Assembly: GCA_036308445.1 (NCBI GenBank)
Contig: JAXJVS010000071.1
Span: forward strand, 1-31,216
Length of the DNA stretch: 31,216 nt
Origin: MGBC113645 sp036308445
Lineage (GTDB): Bacteria > Bacillota_I > Bacilli_A > Erysipelotrichales > Coprobacillaceae
Direction: 5' to 3'
The first letter of the stretch is position 1. Each line of letters starts with the position of its first letter. This document shows positions 1 through 8,110 of the stretch, in pieces. The notes below the pieces were generated by a model that worked only from the letters and a program-made list of their open reading frames with translations, was not told the DNA's origin and ran no database searches. The translations under genes were made by a program, and so were the position numbers.

Positions 1-26
1 AAAAAAATAAAAATTCTTTAATTATG

Positions 27-55
27 TTGACATGATCTATATTTTATTGTATAAT
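27..55 (+). promoter_or_regulatory. Consensus promoter of the S10-spc-alpha operon
   Basis: TTGACA (27-32), a 17-base spacer and TATAAT (50-55): both hexamers match the vegetative sigma factor consensus exactly at optimal spacing. Transcription should start near base 62, giving a leader of about 125 bases before rpsJ. This is the only strong promoter I see ahead of the 14 kb ribosomal cluster, which suits very high expression. Confidence 0.93.
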
Positions 56-61
56 TCAGTC

Positions 62-187
62 GTTGTAAATCGCGATGAAGTGCGAGGTTGCTGAAACGCT
101 GATAGCCGTTGTCATGAGCGGAAGGGTGATTCAGGTAATTCGCATCGAGCAGTCTATAGAAATTAGACAAGATAGGAGGAATAATTC
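62..187 (+). ncRNA. Structured leader of the S10 operon
   Basis: The leader is much richer in G and C than its surroundings and folds by eye. CGAT (73-76) plus GCGA (82-85) pair with 140-147, leaving GAAGT bulged. Nested inside, CTGAA (91-95) pairs with TTCAG (130-134) and CGCT (97-100) with AGCG (117-120). A small hairpin GTCTA/TAGAC (152-156/164-168) follows. The rpsJ Shine-Dalgarno AGGAGG is at 174-179. Leaders upstream of rpsJ are known in other Firmicutes and thought to mediate ribosomal protein feedback. I infer the same role; the ligand (L4 in E. coli) cannot be read from sequence. Confidence 0.7.
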
Positions 188-496
188 ATGGCAAACAACA
201 AAATTAGAATCAGATTGAAATCATTTGATCACAAAATCTTAGATGCTTCTGCAGAAAAAATTGTATTAGCTGCAAAAAAATCAGGTGCTCAAGTAGTTGG
301 TCCAGTACCACTACCAACTGAAAAAGAAATTTATACAATCTTAAGAGCAGTTCATAAGTATAAAGATTCTCGTGAACAATTTGAAATCAGAACTCACAAA
401 CGTTTAATTGACATTGTGAATCCAACACCTGAAACAGTTGATGTTTTAACTCGTTTAGAATTACCAAGTGGTGTTGATATTGAAATTAAATTATAA
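188..496 (+). CDS. rpsJ: 30S ribosomal protein S10
   Basis: S10, 102 residues, the usual length. It binds in the head of the small subunit; its homologue NusE also works in transcription antitermination with NusB. The N-terminus (NNKIRIRLKSFDH) and the segment THKRLIDIVNP are hallmarks of the family. AGGAGG lies 8 bases before the ATG. It is the first gene of the cluster, directly behind the structured leader, so any leader-based control acts on its start first. Confidence 0.98.
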   Translation: MANNKIRIRLKSFDHKILDASAEKIVLAAKKSGAQVVGPVPLPTEKEIYTILRAVHKYKDSREQFEIRTHKRLIDIVNPTPETVDVLTRLELPSGVDIEIKL

Positions 497-517
497 GAAA
501 GGTAAAAGGTGTAACTC

Positions 518-1198
518 ATGAAAGGAATCTTAGGTCGTAAGATCGGAATGACTCAAGTATTCACAACTGATGGAAAATTAATCCCAGTTACAGTAGTTGA
601 AGCTACTCCAAACGTAGTTTTACAAAAGAAAACAGTTGCTACTGATGGATATGATGCTGTTCAAGTTGGTTTTGAAGATTTGAGAGAAAAATTAGCAAAC
701 AACCCATTAAAAGGGCATGTTAAAAAAGCTGAAACAGCTCCTAAGCGCTTCATTAAAGAATTTCGTTATGACGAAATGATGAGTTATGAAGTTGGTCAAG
801 AAATTAAAGTTGATAGCTTTGTAGCTGGTGAAGTTGTTGATGTAACAGGAACTAGCAAAGGTAAAGGATATCAAGGTGTTATAAAAAGACATAATCAACA
901 CATTGGTCCTAAAGGACATGGTTCTGGAGCTCATAGAATTGTTGGGTCAATGGGACCAATCGCTCCAAATAGAATTGCTCCAGGTAAAAAATTACCAGGA
1001 CAAATGGGGAATGTAACAAGAACAGTTCAAAACTTAGAAATAGTAGCTGTTGACGTAGAAAACAATGTATTATTAATTAAAGGATCAATCCCTGGTCCTA
1101 AAAAAGGATTAGTTATCGTTAAATCTGCTGTTAAAGCAAACGGTAAAGTAAATCCAGCTGAAGAATTAATTGAATATGTAGCAGAAGCTGCAGAATAA
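518..1198 (+). CDS. rplC: 50S ribosomal protein L3
   Basis: L3, 226 residues, slightly longer than the typical 206-210 because of a C-terminal tail ending in EYVAEAAE. It nucleates early large-subunit assembly and sends a loop towards the peptidyl transferase centre. Recognised by the start MKGILGRKIGMTQVF and the conserved glycine-rich loop around residues 125-155 (KGHGSGAHRIVGSMG). It lies 21 bases after rpsJ. Confidence 0.97.
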   Translation: MKGILGRKIGMTQVFTTDGKLIPVTVVEATPNVVLQKKTVATDGYDAVQVGFEDLREKLANNPLKGHVKKAETAPKRFIKEFRYDEMMSYEVGQEIKVDSFVAGEVVDVTGTSKGKGYQGVIKRHNQHIGPKGHGSGAHRIVGSMGPIAPNRIAPGKKLPGQMGNVTRTVQNLEIVAVDVENNVLLIKGSIPGPKKGLVIVKSAVKANGKVNPAEELIEYVAEAAE

Positions 1199-1220
1199 TG
1201 AAGCGGAAGGAGGAAAACTA

Positions 1221-1844
1221 ATGTTAAACATTGCAGTATATAACCAATTAGGTGAAAAAGTAAAAGATACTGAATTAAATGAAAAAGTATTTGGAATTGA
1301 ACCAAATAACCAAGCAATCTTTGATATGGTCTTACTACAAAGAGCTTCATGGAGACAAGGTACACATAAAGTTAAAAACCGTACAGAAGTTGCTGGTGGT
1401 GGAAAGAAACCTTGGCGTCAAAAAGGAACTGGTAGAGCAAGACAAGGATCTATCCGTGCACCACAATGGAGAGGTGGAGGAGTTGTATTTGGTCCTACAC
1501 CAAGAAAATATGGATTTAAATTAAATAGAAAAGTAAGACGATTAGCATTAAGATCTGCTTTAAGTCAAAAAGTAATCGATTCTGAATTAACAGTTTTAGA
1601 TAATATCGCTTTCGATGCTCCTAAAACTAAATCAATGGTTGCAGTTTTAAAAGCATTTGGAGCTGATAGAAAAGCTTTAATTGTTGTTGAAGGTGAAAAT
1701 GCTAATGTTGAATTATCAGCTAGAAACATCCCAGGTGTTAAAGTTGTTGATTCAAAAGGAATTAACGTATATGACATTTTAAATTGTAATAAAATGTTCG
1801 TAACTGAAGCTGCTGTAAAAGCAATTGAGGAGGTATTGGCATAA
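1221..1844 (+). CDS. rplD: 50S ribosomal protein L4
   Basis: L4, 207 residues, normal length. It lines the peptide exit tunnel with L22 and in enterobacteria represses the S10 operon by binding its leader. The tunnel extension carrying GGGKKPWRQKGTGRARQGS (about residues 59-77) is clear. The Shine-Dalgarno AGGAGG sits just upstream. The stop overlaps the ATG of rplW by one base, implying coupled translation. It is the natural candidate regulator for the leader at 62-187, by analogy only. Confidence 0.97.
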   Translation: MLNIAVYNQLGEKVKDTELNEKVFGIEPNNQAIFDMVLLQRASWRQGTHKVKNRTEVAGGGKKPWRQKGTGRARQGSIRAPQWRGGGVVFGPTPRKYGFKLNRKVRRLALRSALSQKVIDSELTVLDNIAFDAPKTKSMVAVLKAFGADRKALIVVEGENANVELSARNIPGVKVVDSKGINVYDILNCNKMFVTEAAVKAIEEVLA

Positions 1845-2134
1845 TGGCACATATTACTGATGTATTAAAGAAACCAGTACTTACTGAAAAATCTTTATTA
1901 TTACAACAAACAGAAAACAAATATACATTCGATGTAGATTTAAACGCAAACAAAACAGAAGTAAAAATTGCTGTTGAAAAAATGTTTGATGTTAAAGTTG
2001 AAAACGTTACAATGATGAACGTTAAAGCTAAAACAAAGAGAATGGGTAAATACGTTGGTAAAACTAACAAAAGAAAAAAAGCAATCGTTAAATTAGCTGA
2101 AGGAAATGAAATCAATTTATTCGGTGAAGAATAA
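1844..2134 (+). CDS. rplW: 50S ribosomal protein L23
   Basis: L23, 96 residues, typical length. It sits at the exit of the peptide tunnel and is a docking site for trigger factor and SRP. Conserved features are the start with DVLKKPVLTEKS and the YTFDVDLNANKTEVKIAVEKMF segment that forms the beta-alpha core. Its ATG shares one base with the rplD stop. A 56-base spacer with a small hairpin separates it from rplB, the longest gap in this part of the cluster. Confidence 0.97.
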   Translation: MAHITDVLKKPVLTEKSLLLQQTENKYTFDVDLNANKTEVKIAVEKMFDVKVENVTMMNVKAKTKRMGKYVGKTNKRKKAIVKLAEGNEINLFGEE

Positions 2135-2190
2135 TTTGAAAACTATTGGAATGAACTCTATTCCAGAAAATAAATGAAGGAGGAAACAAG

Positions 2191-3024
2191 ATGCCTATTA
2201 AAGTATATAAGCCAGTGACAAATGGTCGTCGTAACATGACTGCTTTAACTCGTGAAGAAATTACTGCTAAAAGACCTGAAAAATCATTGACTAAAACTAT
2301 TAGTAAAAAAGGTGGTCGTAACAACCAAGGTGTTATTACAGTTCGTCATCATGGTGGGGGACATAAACGTTTATATCGTATTATCGATTTCAAACGTAAT
2401 AAAGATAACATTCCAGGAAAAGTTGCAACTATCGAATATGATCCAAATAGATCAGCAAACATCGCATTAATTAATTATGTAGATGGTGAAAAGAGATATA
2501 TCTTAGCTCCAAAAGGATTAGAAGTTGGAATGACAATAATCTCTGGAGAAGATGCAGATATTAAAGTAGGAAACTGCTTACCAATGGGAAATATGCCAGA
2601 AGGTACAGTAATCCACAACATTGAAATGCAACCTGGTAAAGGTGGACAAGTAGCAAGAGCTGCTGGTGTGTCTGCTCAAATCTTAGGTAAAGAAGGAAAA
2701 TATGTTACTGTAAGATTAGCTTCAGGTGAAGTTAGAAAATTCTTAGCTGTATGTAAAGCTACAGTTGGTACTGTAGGAAATGAAGATTATTCATTAGTTA
2801 ACTATGGTAAAGCTGGACGTAATAGATGGAGAGGTATTAGACCTACAGTTCGTGGTTCTGTTATGAACCCTAATGATCACCCTCATGGTGGTGGTGAAGG
2901 TAGAACTTCAATCGGTAGAAAAGCTCCACTTACTCCTTGGGGTAAAAAAGCACTTGGTGTTAAAACTAGAGATACTAAGAAAGCTTCTAATAAATTAATC
3001 GTACGTCGTAGAAACGGTAAATAG
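2191..3024 (+). CDS. rplB: 50S ribosomal protein L2
   Basis: L2, 277 residues, the usual size. A primary 23S rRNA binder needed for subunit joining and close to the peptidyl transferase centre. Visible signatures are GRNNQGVITVRHHGGGHKR near residues 43-60 and the C-terminal NPNDHPHGGGEGR loop (about 226-238), whose His is strongly conserved in the family. A GGAGG Shine-Dalgarno precedes the ATG. Confidence 0.98.
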   Translation: MPIKVYKPVTNGRRNMTALTREEITAKRPEKSLTKTISKKGGRNNQGVITVRHHGGGHKRLYRIIDFKRNKDNIPGKVATIEYDPNRSANIALINYVDGEKRYILAPKGLEVGMTIISGEDADIKVGNCLPMGNMPEGTVIHNIEMQPGKGGQVARAAGVSAQILGKEGKYVTVRLASGEVRKFLAVCKATVGTVGNEDYSLVNYGKAGRNRWRGIRPTVRGSVMNPNDHPHGGGEGRTSIGRKAPLTPWGKKALGVKTRDTKKASNKLIVRRRNGK

Positions 3025-3040
3025 AAGGAGGTTATAGAAT

Positions 3041-3322
3041 ATGGCAAGAAGTTTAAAAAAGGGTCCATTCGTGGATGAACACTTAATGAAAAAAGTTGAA
3101 GCTTTAAATGCTTCAGGTAAAAAAGAAGTCATTAAAACATGGTCAAGACGTTCTACAATCTTCCCACAATTTATTGAACATACATTTGCAGTATATAATG
3201 GGAAAGACTTTATCCCAGTATATGTTACTGAAGACATGGTAGGACATAAGTTAGGAGAATTTGCTCCAACAAGAACTTTCCACGGTCATGATGCTGATGA
3301 CAAAAAATCAGGTAAGAAATAA
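3041..3322 (+). CDS. rpsS: 30S ribosomal protein S19
   Basis: S19, 93 residues, normal length. With S13 it forms the head complex that contacts the large subunit and A-site tRNA. Signatures: MARSLKKGPFVDEHL at the start, WSRRSTIFPQFIEHTFAVYNGK in the middle and HKLGEFAPTRTFHGH near the end. AGGAGG lies upstream of the ATG, 16 bases after the rplB stop. Confidence 0.98.
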   Translation: MARSLKKGPFVDEHLMKKVEALNASGKKEVIKTWSRRSTIFPQFIEHTFAVYNGKDFIPVYVTEDMVGHKLGEFAPTRTFHGHDADDKKSGKK

Positions 3323-3337
3323 GAGAGGAGAAACAAC

Positions 3338-3670
3338 ATGGAAGCAAGAGCACAAGCTAAAATGATTCGAGTAGCTCCTCAAAAAGCTAGATTAGTTGTA
3401 GATTTAGTAAGAGGAAAGAGCGTTAAAGAAGCACTTGGTATCTTAGAATACACTAATAAAAGTGCTACTCCTGCAATCATTAAAGTTATAAAATCTGCTG
3501 CAGCTAACGCTGTACATAATGAAAATGCAGAAGAAGATAAATTATATGTAAAAGAAATCTTTGTTGACGAAGGTCCAACATTAAAAAGATTCGCTGCTAA
3601 AGCAAAAGGAAGCGGAACTAGAATTTTAAAAAGAACAAGCCACATCACTGTTGTGGTAGCTGAAAGATAG
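3338..3670 (+). CDS. rplV: 50S ribosomal protein L22
   Basis: L22, 110 residues, normal. Its long beta hairpin lines the exit tunnel; changes in the tip give macrolide resistance in other bacteria. Recognised by MIRVAPQKARLVVDLVRGK (residues about 9-27) and the C-terminal hairpin region TLKRFAAKAKGSGTRILKR. No insertion or deletion stands out in the hairpin. It lies 12 bases before rpsC. Confidence 0.97.
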   Translation: MEARAQAKMIRVAPQKARLVVDLVRGKSVKEALGILEYTNKSATPAIIKVIKSAAANAVHNENAEEDKLYVKEIFVDEGPTLKRFAAKAKGSGTRILKRTSHITVVVAER

Positions 3671-3682
3671 GAGGTCAAAGAC

Positions 3683-4336
3683 ATGGGTCAAAAAGTTAGT
3701 CCAGTTGGATTAAGAGTTGGTGTAAACCGTGATTGGAATTCAAGATGGTACGCTAATGATAAAGATTTTGCTTCATTATTACATGAAGATATCAAGATTC
3801 GTGAATACTTGACTGCAAAATTAAAAGGAGCATTCGTTGCTAATATTGAAATTGAAAGATCAAAAAATCGAGTAAATATCTATATCCATACTTCAAGACC
3901 TGGTGTAGTAATCGGGAAAGAAGGAGAAGCAGTTGATGCTTTAAGAAAAGAAGTTGCAAAATTAGTTAATGGTAAACAAGTGTTTATCAATATCGTTGAA
4001 ATTAAAAATCCAGACGTTGTTGCTCAATTAGTAGCAAACAAAATCGCTGAACAATTAGAAAACCGTGCTTCATTTAGAACAGTTCAAAAAAGAGCAATTC
4101 AAAGTGCAATGAGAGCTGGAGCTAAAGGAATTAAAACTAGCGTTTCAGGACGTTTAGGTGGAGCTGATATGGCTAGAGCTGAAGGATATTCTGAAGGAAA
4201 TGTACCTCTTCATACATTAAGAGCTGACATTGATTATGCTACTGCAGAAGCTGATACTACTTATGGTAAATTAGGAGTAAAAGTTTGGATTTGTAAGGGA
4301 GAAATTCTTCCTGCAAAGAAGAAAGGGGATAAATAA
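3683..4336 (+). CDS. rpsC: 30S ribosomal protein S3
   Basis: S3, 217 residues, typical. It forms the mRNA entry pore with S4 and S5. The start MGQKVSPVGLRVG and the KH domain with its GxxG loop (RPGVVIGKEGEAV, about residues 73-85) are clear, followed by the C-terminal domain with SGRLGGADMARAEGY. A GGAGG overlaps the end of rplV. Only two bases separate its stop from the rplP ATG. Confidence 0.98.
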   Translation: MGQKVSPVGLRVGVNRDWNSRWYANDKDFASLLHEDIKIREYLTAKLKGAFVANIEIERSKNRVNIYIHTSRPGVVIGKEGEAVDALRKEVAKLVNGKQVFINIVEIKNPDVVAQLVANKIAEQLENRASFRTVQKRAIQSAMRAGAKGIKTSVSGRLGGADMARAEGYSEGNVPLHTLRADIDYATAEADTTYGKLGVKVWICKGEILPAKKKGDK

Positions 4337-4338
4337 TC

Positions 4339-4749
4339 ATGTTAATGCCTAAAAGAACAAAATACAGAAGACCACACAGAATTAAATATGAAGGTGTAAC
4401 AAAAGGTGGAGCTAAAGTATCTTTTGGTGAATTCGGATTACAAGCATTAGAAGGTGCTTGGATTACTTCAAGACAAATTGAAGCTGCCCGTGTTGCTATG
4501 AATCGTTACATGAAACGTGGTGGAAAAGTATGGATTAGAATTTTCCCTCACTTAGCTAAAACTAAGAAACCATTAGAAGTACGTATGGGATCTGGGAAAG
4601 GTTCTCCAGAAGAATGGGTAGCAGTTGTTAAAAAAGGTAGAGTAATGTTTGAAGTTGCTGGTGTTGAAGAAGAAGTAGCGAGAGAAGCTTTAAGACTTGC
4701 ATCTCACAAATTACCTATCAAATGCAAAATTATTGGAAGAGGTGAGTAA
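4339..4749 (+). CDS. rplP: 50S ribosomal protein L16
   Basis: L16, 136 residues, normal length. It organises the A-site finger region of the large subunit. The start MLMPKRTKYRRPHR parallels MLLPKRVKYRR in Bacillus, so I keep the first ATG; AGGGGA lies about ten bases upstream. The segment MGSGKGSPEEWVAVVKKGR (about 86-104) is diagnostic. It is separated from rpmC by two bases. Confidence 0.97.
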   Translation: MLMPKRTKYRRPHRIKYEGVTKGGAKVSFGEFGLQALEGAWITSRQIEAARVAMNRYMKRGGKVWIRIFPHLAKTKKPLEVRMGSGKGSPEEWVAVVKKGRVMFEVAGVEEEVAREALRLASHKLPIKCKIIGRGE

Positions 4750-4751
4750 TT

Positions 4752-4946
4752 GTGAAAGTTCAAGATATTAGAAATACCGAAACTCAAGAATTACTTAACA
4801 AAGTAGAAGAGTACAAAAAAGAATTATTTGGATTAAGATTTCAACATGCTACAGGTCAATTAGAAGATACTGCTAGAATGAAGAAAGTTAAGAAAAATAT
4901 TGCTAGAATTAAAACAGTTATTAGAGAAAGAGAATTAGACAAGTAA
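4752..4946 (+). CDS. rpmC: 50S ribosomal protein L29
   Basis: L29, 64 residues, a two-helix coiled protein near the tunnel exit. It starts with GTG, the only non-ATG start I assign in the ribosomal cluster; no in-frame ATG lies nearby and the Shine-Dalgarno-like GGTGAG is at the end of rplP. Conserved parts are LFGLRFQHATGQLEDT and the basic tail KKNIARIKTVIRERE. Close packing suggests translational coupling to rplP. Confidence 0.95.
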   Translation: MKVQDIRNTETQELLNKVEEYKKELFGLRFQHATGQLEDTARMKKVKKNIARIKTVIRERELDK

Positions 4947-4957
4947 AGGAGATATTT

Positions 4958-5218
4958 ATGGAAAGAAATAATCGTAAAGTTTATCAAGGTACAGTTGTTT
5001 CTACTAAAATGGATAAAACTATTACTGTTCTTGTTGAAACTCATGTTAAACACAAATTATACGGAAAACGCGTAAAATCTTCTAAAAAGTTTAAAGCTCA
5101 TGATGAAGAAAATATTGCAAGAAATGGTGACATTGTTAAAATTATGGAAACAAGACCATTATCTGCTACAAAACGTTTCCGTCTTGTAGAAATCGTTAAG
5201 AAAGCTGAAATTATTTAA
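4958..5218 (+). CDS. rpsQ: 30S ribosomal protein S17
   Basis: S17, 86 residues, normal. A primary 16S rRNA binder with an OB fold. The N-terminal YQGTVVSTKMDKTITVLVE and the family segment SKKFKAHDEEN are evident, as is the C-terminal LSATKRFRLVEIV. An AAGGAG lies 5-6 bases before the ATG. A 29-base spacer leads to rplN. Confidence 0.97.
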   Translation: MERNNRKVYQGTVVSTKMDKTITVLVETHVKHKLYGKRVKSSKKFKAHDEENIARNGDIVKIMETRPLSATKRFRLVEIVKKAEII

Positions 5219-5247
5219 TTATATACTCTGAAAGGAGGTCAATTAGG

Positions 5248-5616
5248 ATGATCCAAAACGAAAGCAGATTAAAAGTTGCTGACAATACAGGAGCAAAAGA
5301 AGTATTAGTAATTAGAAACCTAGGTGGTTCAAATAGAAAATTTAGTAACATCGGTGATATAGTTGTAGCTACAGTTAAGCAAGCAACTCCAGGTGGTACA
5401 GTTAAAAAAGGTGATGTTGTAAAAGCAGTTATCGTTAGAACAAAATATGGTGTTGGTCGTGAAAACGGTTCTTACATTAAATTTGATGATAATGCTTGTG
5501 TAATTATCAAAGATGATAAATCACCTAAAGGAACTCGTATCTTTGGACCGGTAGCCAGAGAGTTAAGAGATGCAGATTTCATGAAAATCGTATCATTAGC
5601 TCCTGAAGTATTATAG
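5248..5616 (+). CDS. rplN: 50S ribosomal protein L14
   Basis: L14, 122 residues, invariant family length. It forms an intersubunit bridge and binds the silencing factor RsfS in many bacteria. Signatures are MIQNESRLKVADNTGAKEV at the start and GTRIFGPVARELR near the end. An AAAGGAGG Shine-Dalgarno is placed ideally. It lies 14 bases before rplX. Confidence 0.98.
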   Translation: MIQNESRLKVADNTGAKEVLVIRNLGGSNRKFSNIGDIVVATVKQATPGGTVKKGDVVKAVIVRTKYGVGRENGSYIKFDDNACVIIKDDKSPKGTRIFGPVARELRDADFMKIVSLAPEVL

Positions 5617-5630
5617 GAGGTTAACTGAAG

Positions 5631-5954
5631 ATGAAATTACGTGTAGGTGATACAGTTCAAGTTATCGCTGGTAGCGATAAAGGTAAAACTGGTGAAATTC
5701 TTCAAATCTTAAGAAAAGAAGAAAGAGTTATAGTTGAAGGTGTTAACATGGTAACTAAACATATTAAACCTTCTCAAGCAGATCCTGATGGTGGAATTGT
5801 AACAAGAGAAGCACCAATTCATGTTTCTAATGTTGCATTCTATGATTCAAAAGCAAAAGAAACTGTTAAGCTTGGATATGCAATTGAAGACGGAAAGAAA
5901 GTACGTATCAATAAAGCAACAGGTAAAACAGTTGATAAAAAAGGTAAAAAATAG
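5631..5954 (+). CDS. rplX: 50S ribosomal protein L24
   Basis: L24, 107 residues, typical. An assembly initiator protein with a KOW motif at the N-terminus (VGDTVQVIAGSDKGKTGEI, about residues 5-23). The central NMVTKHIKPSQADPDGGIVTRE segment is conserved. The basic lysine-rich tail is ordinary for low-GC organisms. GGAGG upstream overlaps the rplN stop region. Confidence 0.97.
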   Translation: MKLRVGDTVQVIAGSDKGKTGEILQILRKEERVIVEGVNMVTKHIKPSQADPDGGIVTREAPIHVSNVAFYDSKAKETVKLGYAIEDGKKVRINKATGKTVDKKGKK

Positions 5955-5973
5955 GTGATAGGGAGGTTAAATA

Positions 5974-6513
5974 ATGAACCGACTAAAGGAACGTTATGAA
6001 ACAGAAATTATTAAATCATTAATGACTAAATTCAATTATAGTTCAGTTATGCAAGTACCAAAAGTTGAAAAAATTGTACTTAATATTGGTGTTGGTGATG
6101 CAGTTAACAACTCTAAATTATTAGATGATGCTGTTGCAGAATTAGCATTAATCACTGGACAAAAACCACTTATTACTAGAGCAAAGAAATCAATTGCAGG
6201 ATTCAAATTACGTGAAGGAATGCCAATTGGATGCAAAGTAACATTACGTGGTGAAAGAATGTATGAATTCTTAGATAAATTAGTAAATATCTCATTACCT
6301 CGTGTTAGAGATTTTAGAGGAGTACCTAAGAACTCATTTGATGGAAGAGGAAATTATACTTTAGGTATTAAAGAACAATTAATTTTCCCAGAAATCAATT
6401 TCGATAAAGTAAACAAATTAAGAGGAATGGATATCGTATTCGTAACAACTGCTAAGACTGATGAAGAAGGTCGTGAATTATTAGCACAATTAGGAATGCC
6501 ATTCCAAAAATAA
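5974..6513 (+). CDS. rplE: 50S ribosomal protein L5
   Basis: L5, 179 residues, exactly the usual size. It carries 5S rRNA into the central protuberance with L18 and contacts P-site tRNA. Diagnostic stretches include VEKIVLNIGVGDA, the ITGQKPLITRAKKSIAGFKLRE segment and RDFRGVPKNSFDGRGNY. Followed after 14 bases by rpsN. Confidence 0.98.
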   Translation: MNRLKERYETEIIKSLMTKFNYSSVMQVPKVEKIVLNIGVGDAVNNSKLLDDAVAELALITGQKPLITRAKKSIAGFKLREGMPIGCKVTLRGERMYEFLDKLVNISLPRVRDFRGVPKNSFDGRGNYTLGIKEQLIFPEINFDKVNKLRGMDIVFVTTAKTDEEGRELLAQLGMPFQK

Positions 6514-6527
6514 GGAGGACTTAATTA

Positions 6528-6713
6528 ATGGCTAAGACATCAATGAAGGTGAAACAACAACGTCCTCAAAAATACAAAGTTCGTGAATACACAAGATGCG
6601 AACGTTGTGGACGTCCACATGCAGTTATTAGAAAATTTAAACTTTGCCGTATTTGTTTCAGAGAATTAGCTTATAAAGGTGAAATTCCTGGAGTTAAGAA
6701 AGCAAGCTGGTAA
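6528..6713 (+). CDS. rpsN: 30S ribosomal protein S14, zinc-binding short form
   Basis: S14, 61 residues, the short zinc-containing form. Four cysteines form two CxxC pairs (C24/C27 and C40/C43), within YTRCERCGRP and KLCRICFRE. The longer, cysteine-free paralogue that replaces it in zinc starvation in Bacillus is not in this window. It sits between rplE and rpsH, the canonical position of the zinc form. Confidence 0.98.
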   Translation: MAKTSMKVKQQRPQKYKVREYTRCERCGRPHAVIRKFKLCRICFRELAYKGEIPGVKKASW

Positions 6714-6743
6714 TATATAAGCAAATGGAAGGAGGACATATAG

Positions 6744-7136
6744 ATGGTAACAGATCCAATCGCAGATATGTTAACAAGAATTCGTAATGCTAATCAACAA
6801 CGTCATGAATCAGTTGTTGTACCATGCTCAAAATTAAAAGTGGAATTAGCTGAAATTTTGAAAAACGAAGGATTTATTAAAGAATATAAAGTTGAAGGCG
6901 AAGGTGTAATTAAAAATATCGTCATCACTTTAAAGTATAAAGGTAACGAAAGAGTAATCACAGGATTAAAGAGAGTTTCTAAACCTGGATTACGTCAATA
7001 TGCAAAAGTAAATGAAATTCCTAAAGTATTAAATGGATTAGGAATTGTAGTATTATCAACTTCTCAAGGATTAATGACTGATAAACAAGCTAGAGCTAAT
7101 GGTATCGGTGGAGAAGTATTAGCATATATCTGGTAA
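6744..7136 (+). CDS. rpsH: 30S ribosomal protein S8
   Basis: S8, 130 residues, normal within a residue or two. A central-domain primary binder; in E. coli it represses the spc operon. The start TDPIADMLTRIRNA and the C-terminal STSQGLMTDKQARANGIGGEVL are family hallmarks. A GGAGG Shine-Dalgarno lies about 8 bases before the ATG. No extra leader structure is obvious in the 30-base spacer. Confidence 0.98.
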   Translation: MVTDPIADMLTRIRNANQQRHESVVVPCSKLKVELAEILKNEGFIKEYKVEGEGVIKNIVITLKYKGNERVITGLKRVSKPGLRQYAKVNEIPKVLNGLGIVVLSTSQGLMTDKQARANGIGGEVLAYIW

Positions 7137-7166
7137 TAAAAATATTCAAACAGGAGGTGTACACTG

Positions 7167-7712
7167 ATGTCTCGTGTAGGTAATAAAATTATTAATGTAC
7201 CTGAAGGTGTAACTGTTGAAGTAGCAGAAGATAACACAGTTACTGTAAAAGGTGCTAAAGGGACTTTAGTTAAACAATTTTCACCAGTTATCACAATTGA
7301 ACAAACTGGAAATGAAATTACAGTAAAAAGAAGTAGTGAATTAAAAGCTCATAAACAATTACACGGTACAACTAGAGCTTTACTTGCAAACATGATTGAA
7401 GGTGTTCATAATGGATACACTAAAAATCTTGAAATTGTTGGTATCGGTTATCGTTGCCAAATGCAAGGAAATAAGTTAGTATTAAATGTAGGATTCTCTC
7501 ATCAAGTTGAAATTGAAAGTGAAGAAGGAGTAACTATTGAAACTCCTACTCAAACTACAATTAAAGTTTCTGGTATTGATAAAGAAAGAGTTGGAGAAAT
7601 CGCTGCAAGAATTAGAAACGTTAAGAAACCTGAACCATATAAAGGAAAAGGTATCAAATACGTTGGTGAAAGAATTATTAGAAAAGAAGGTAAAACTGCT
7701 GGTAAAAAGTAG
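7167..7712 (+). CDS. rplF: 50S ribosomal protein L6
   Basis: L6, 181 residues, typical. Two repeated alpha-beta domains; it sits near the factor-binding site. The first domain starts SRVGNKIINVPEGV, and the second ends with the conserved ARIRNVKKPEPYKGKGIKY (about 147-165). AGGAGG precedes the ATG. The lysine-rich C-terminus is normal. Confidence 0.98.
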   Translation: MSRVGNKIINVPEGVTVEVAEDNTVTVKGAKGTLVKQFSPVITIEQTGNEITVKRSSELKAHKQLHGTTRALLANMIEGVHNGYTKNLEIVGIGYRCQMQGNKLVLNVGFSHQVEIESEEGVTIETPTQTTIKVSGIDKERVGEIAARIRNVKKPEPYKGKGIKYVGERIIRKEGKTAGKK

Positions 7713-7739
7713 TTTAATTAAGGAAGGAGCTAAAGAATC

Positions 7740-8096
7740 ATGGCAAAAACTATGTCTCGTAATGACTTACGTCAAAAACGTCATGCAAGAGTTCGTAATA
7801 AAGTTAGCGGAACTCCAGAATGTCCACGTTTAAATGTATTCCGTTCAAGCTCTCATATTCATGCACAAATTATTGATGATGTTAATGGAGTAACTTTAGT
7901 TTCTGCATCTTCAGTAGAAATGAAACTTGAAAATGGTGGTAACGTGGAAGCAGCTAAGAAAGTTGGAGCAGAAATTGCTACAAGAGCTGCTGCAAAGAAA
8001 ATTGAAAATGTGGTATTCGATCGTGGTGGATATATCTATCATGGACGTGTAAAAGCATTAGCTGAAGCTGCTAGAGAAGCAGGATTAAAATTCTAA
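7740..8096 (+). CDS. rplR: 50S ribosomal protein L18
   Basis: L18, 118 residues, typical. It binds 5S rRNA together with L5. The basic N-terminus and PRLNVFRSSSHIHAQIIDD core, and the tail FDRGGYIYHGRVKALAEAAREAGLKF, are textbook. GGAGG (AAGGAAGGAGC) lies upstream. It is followed 14 bases later by rpsE. Confidence 0.98.
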   Translation: MAKTMSRNDLRQKRHARVRNKVSGTPECPRLNVFRSSSHIHAQIIDDVNGVTLVSASSVEMKLENGGNVEAAKKVGAEIATRAAAKKIENVVFDRGGYIYHGRVKALAEAAREAGLKF

Positions 8097-8110
8097 TAGG
8101 AGGTTAAACA

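Noticed and set aside
1027..1365. Open frames on the minus strand across the ribosomal cluster (for example 1027-1365, 2995-3237, 8104-8388)
   Set aside because: They lie entirely antisense to highly conserved ribosomal genes, lack Shine-Dalgarno sequences and encode low-complexity Phe/Leu/Ser-rich peptides, as expected of shadows in AT-rich DNA.
7537..7833. 98-residue frame overlapping rplF and rplR
   Set aside because: It is an out-of-frame reading of two solid ribosomal protein genes with no start signal.
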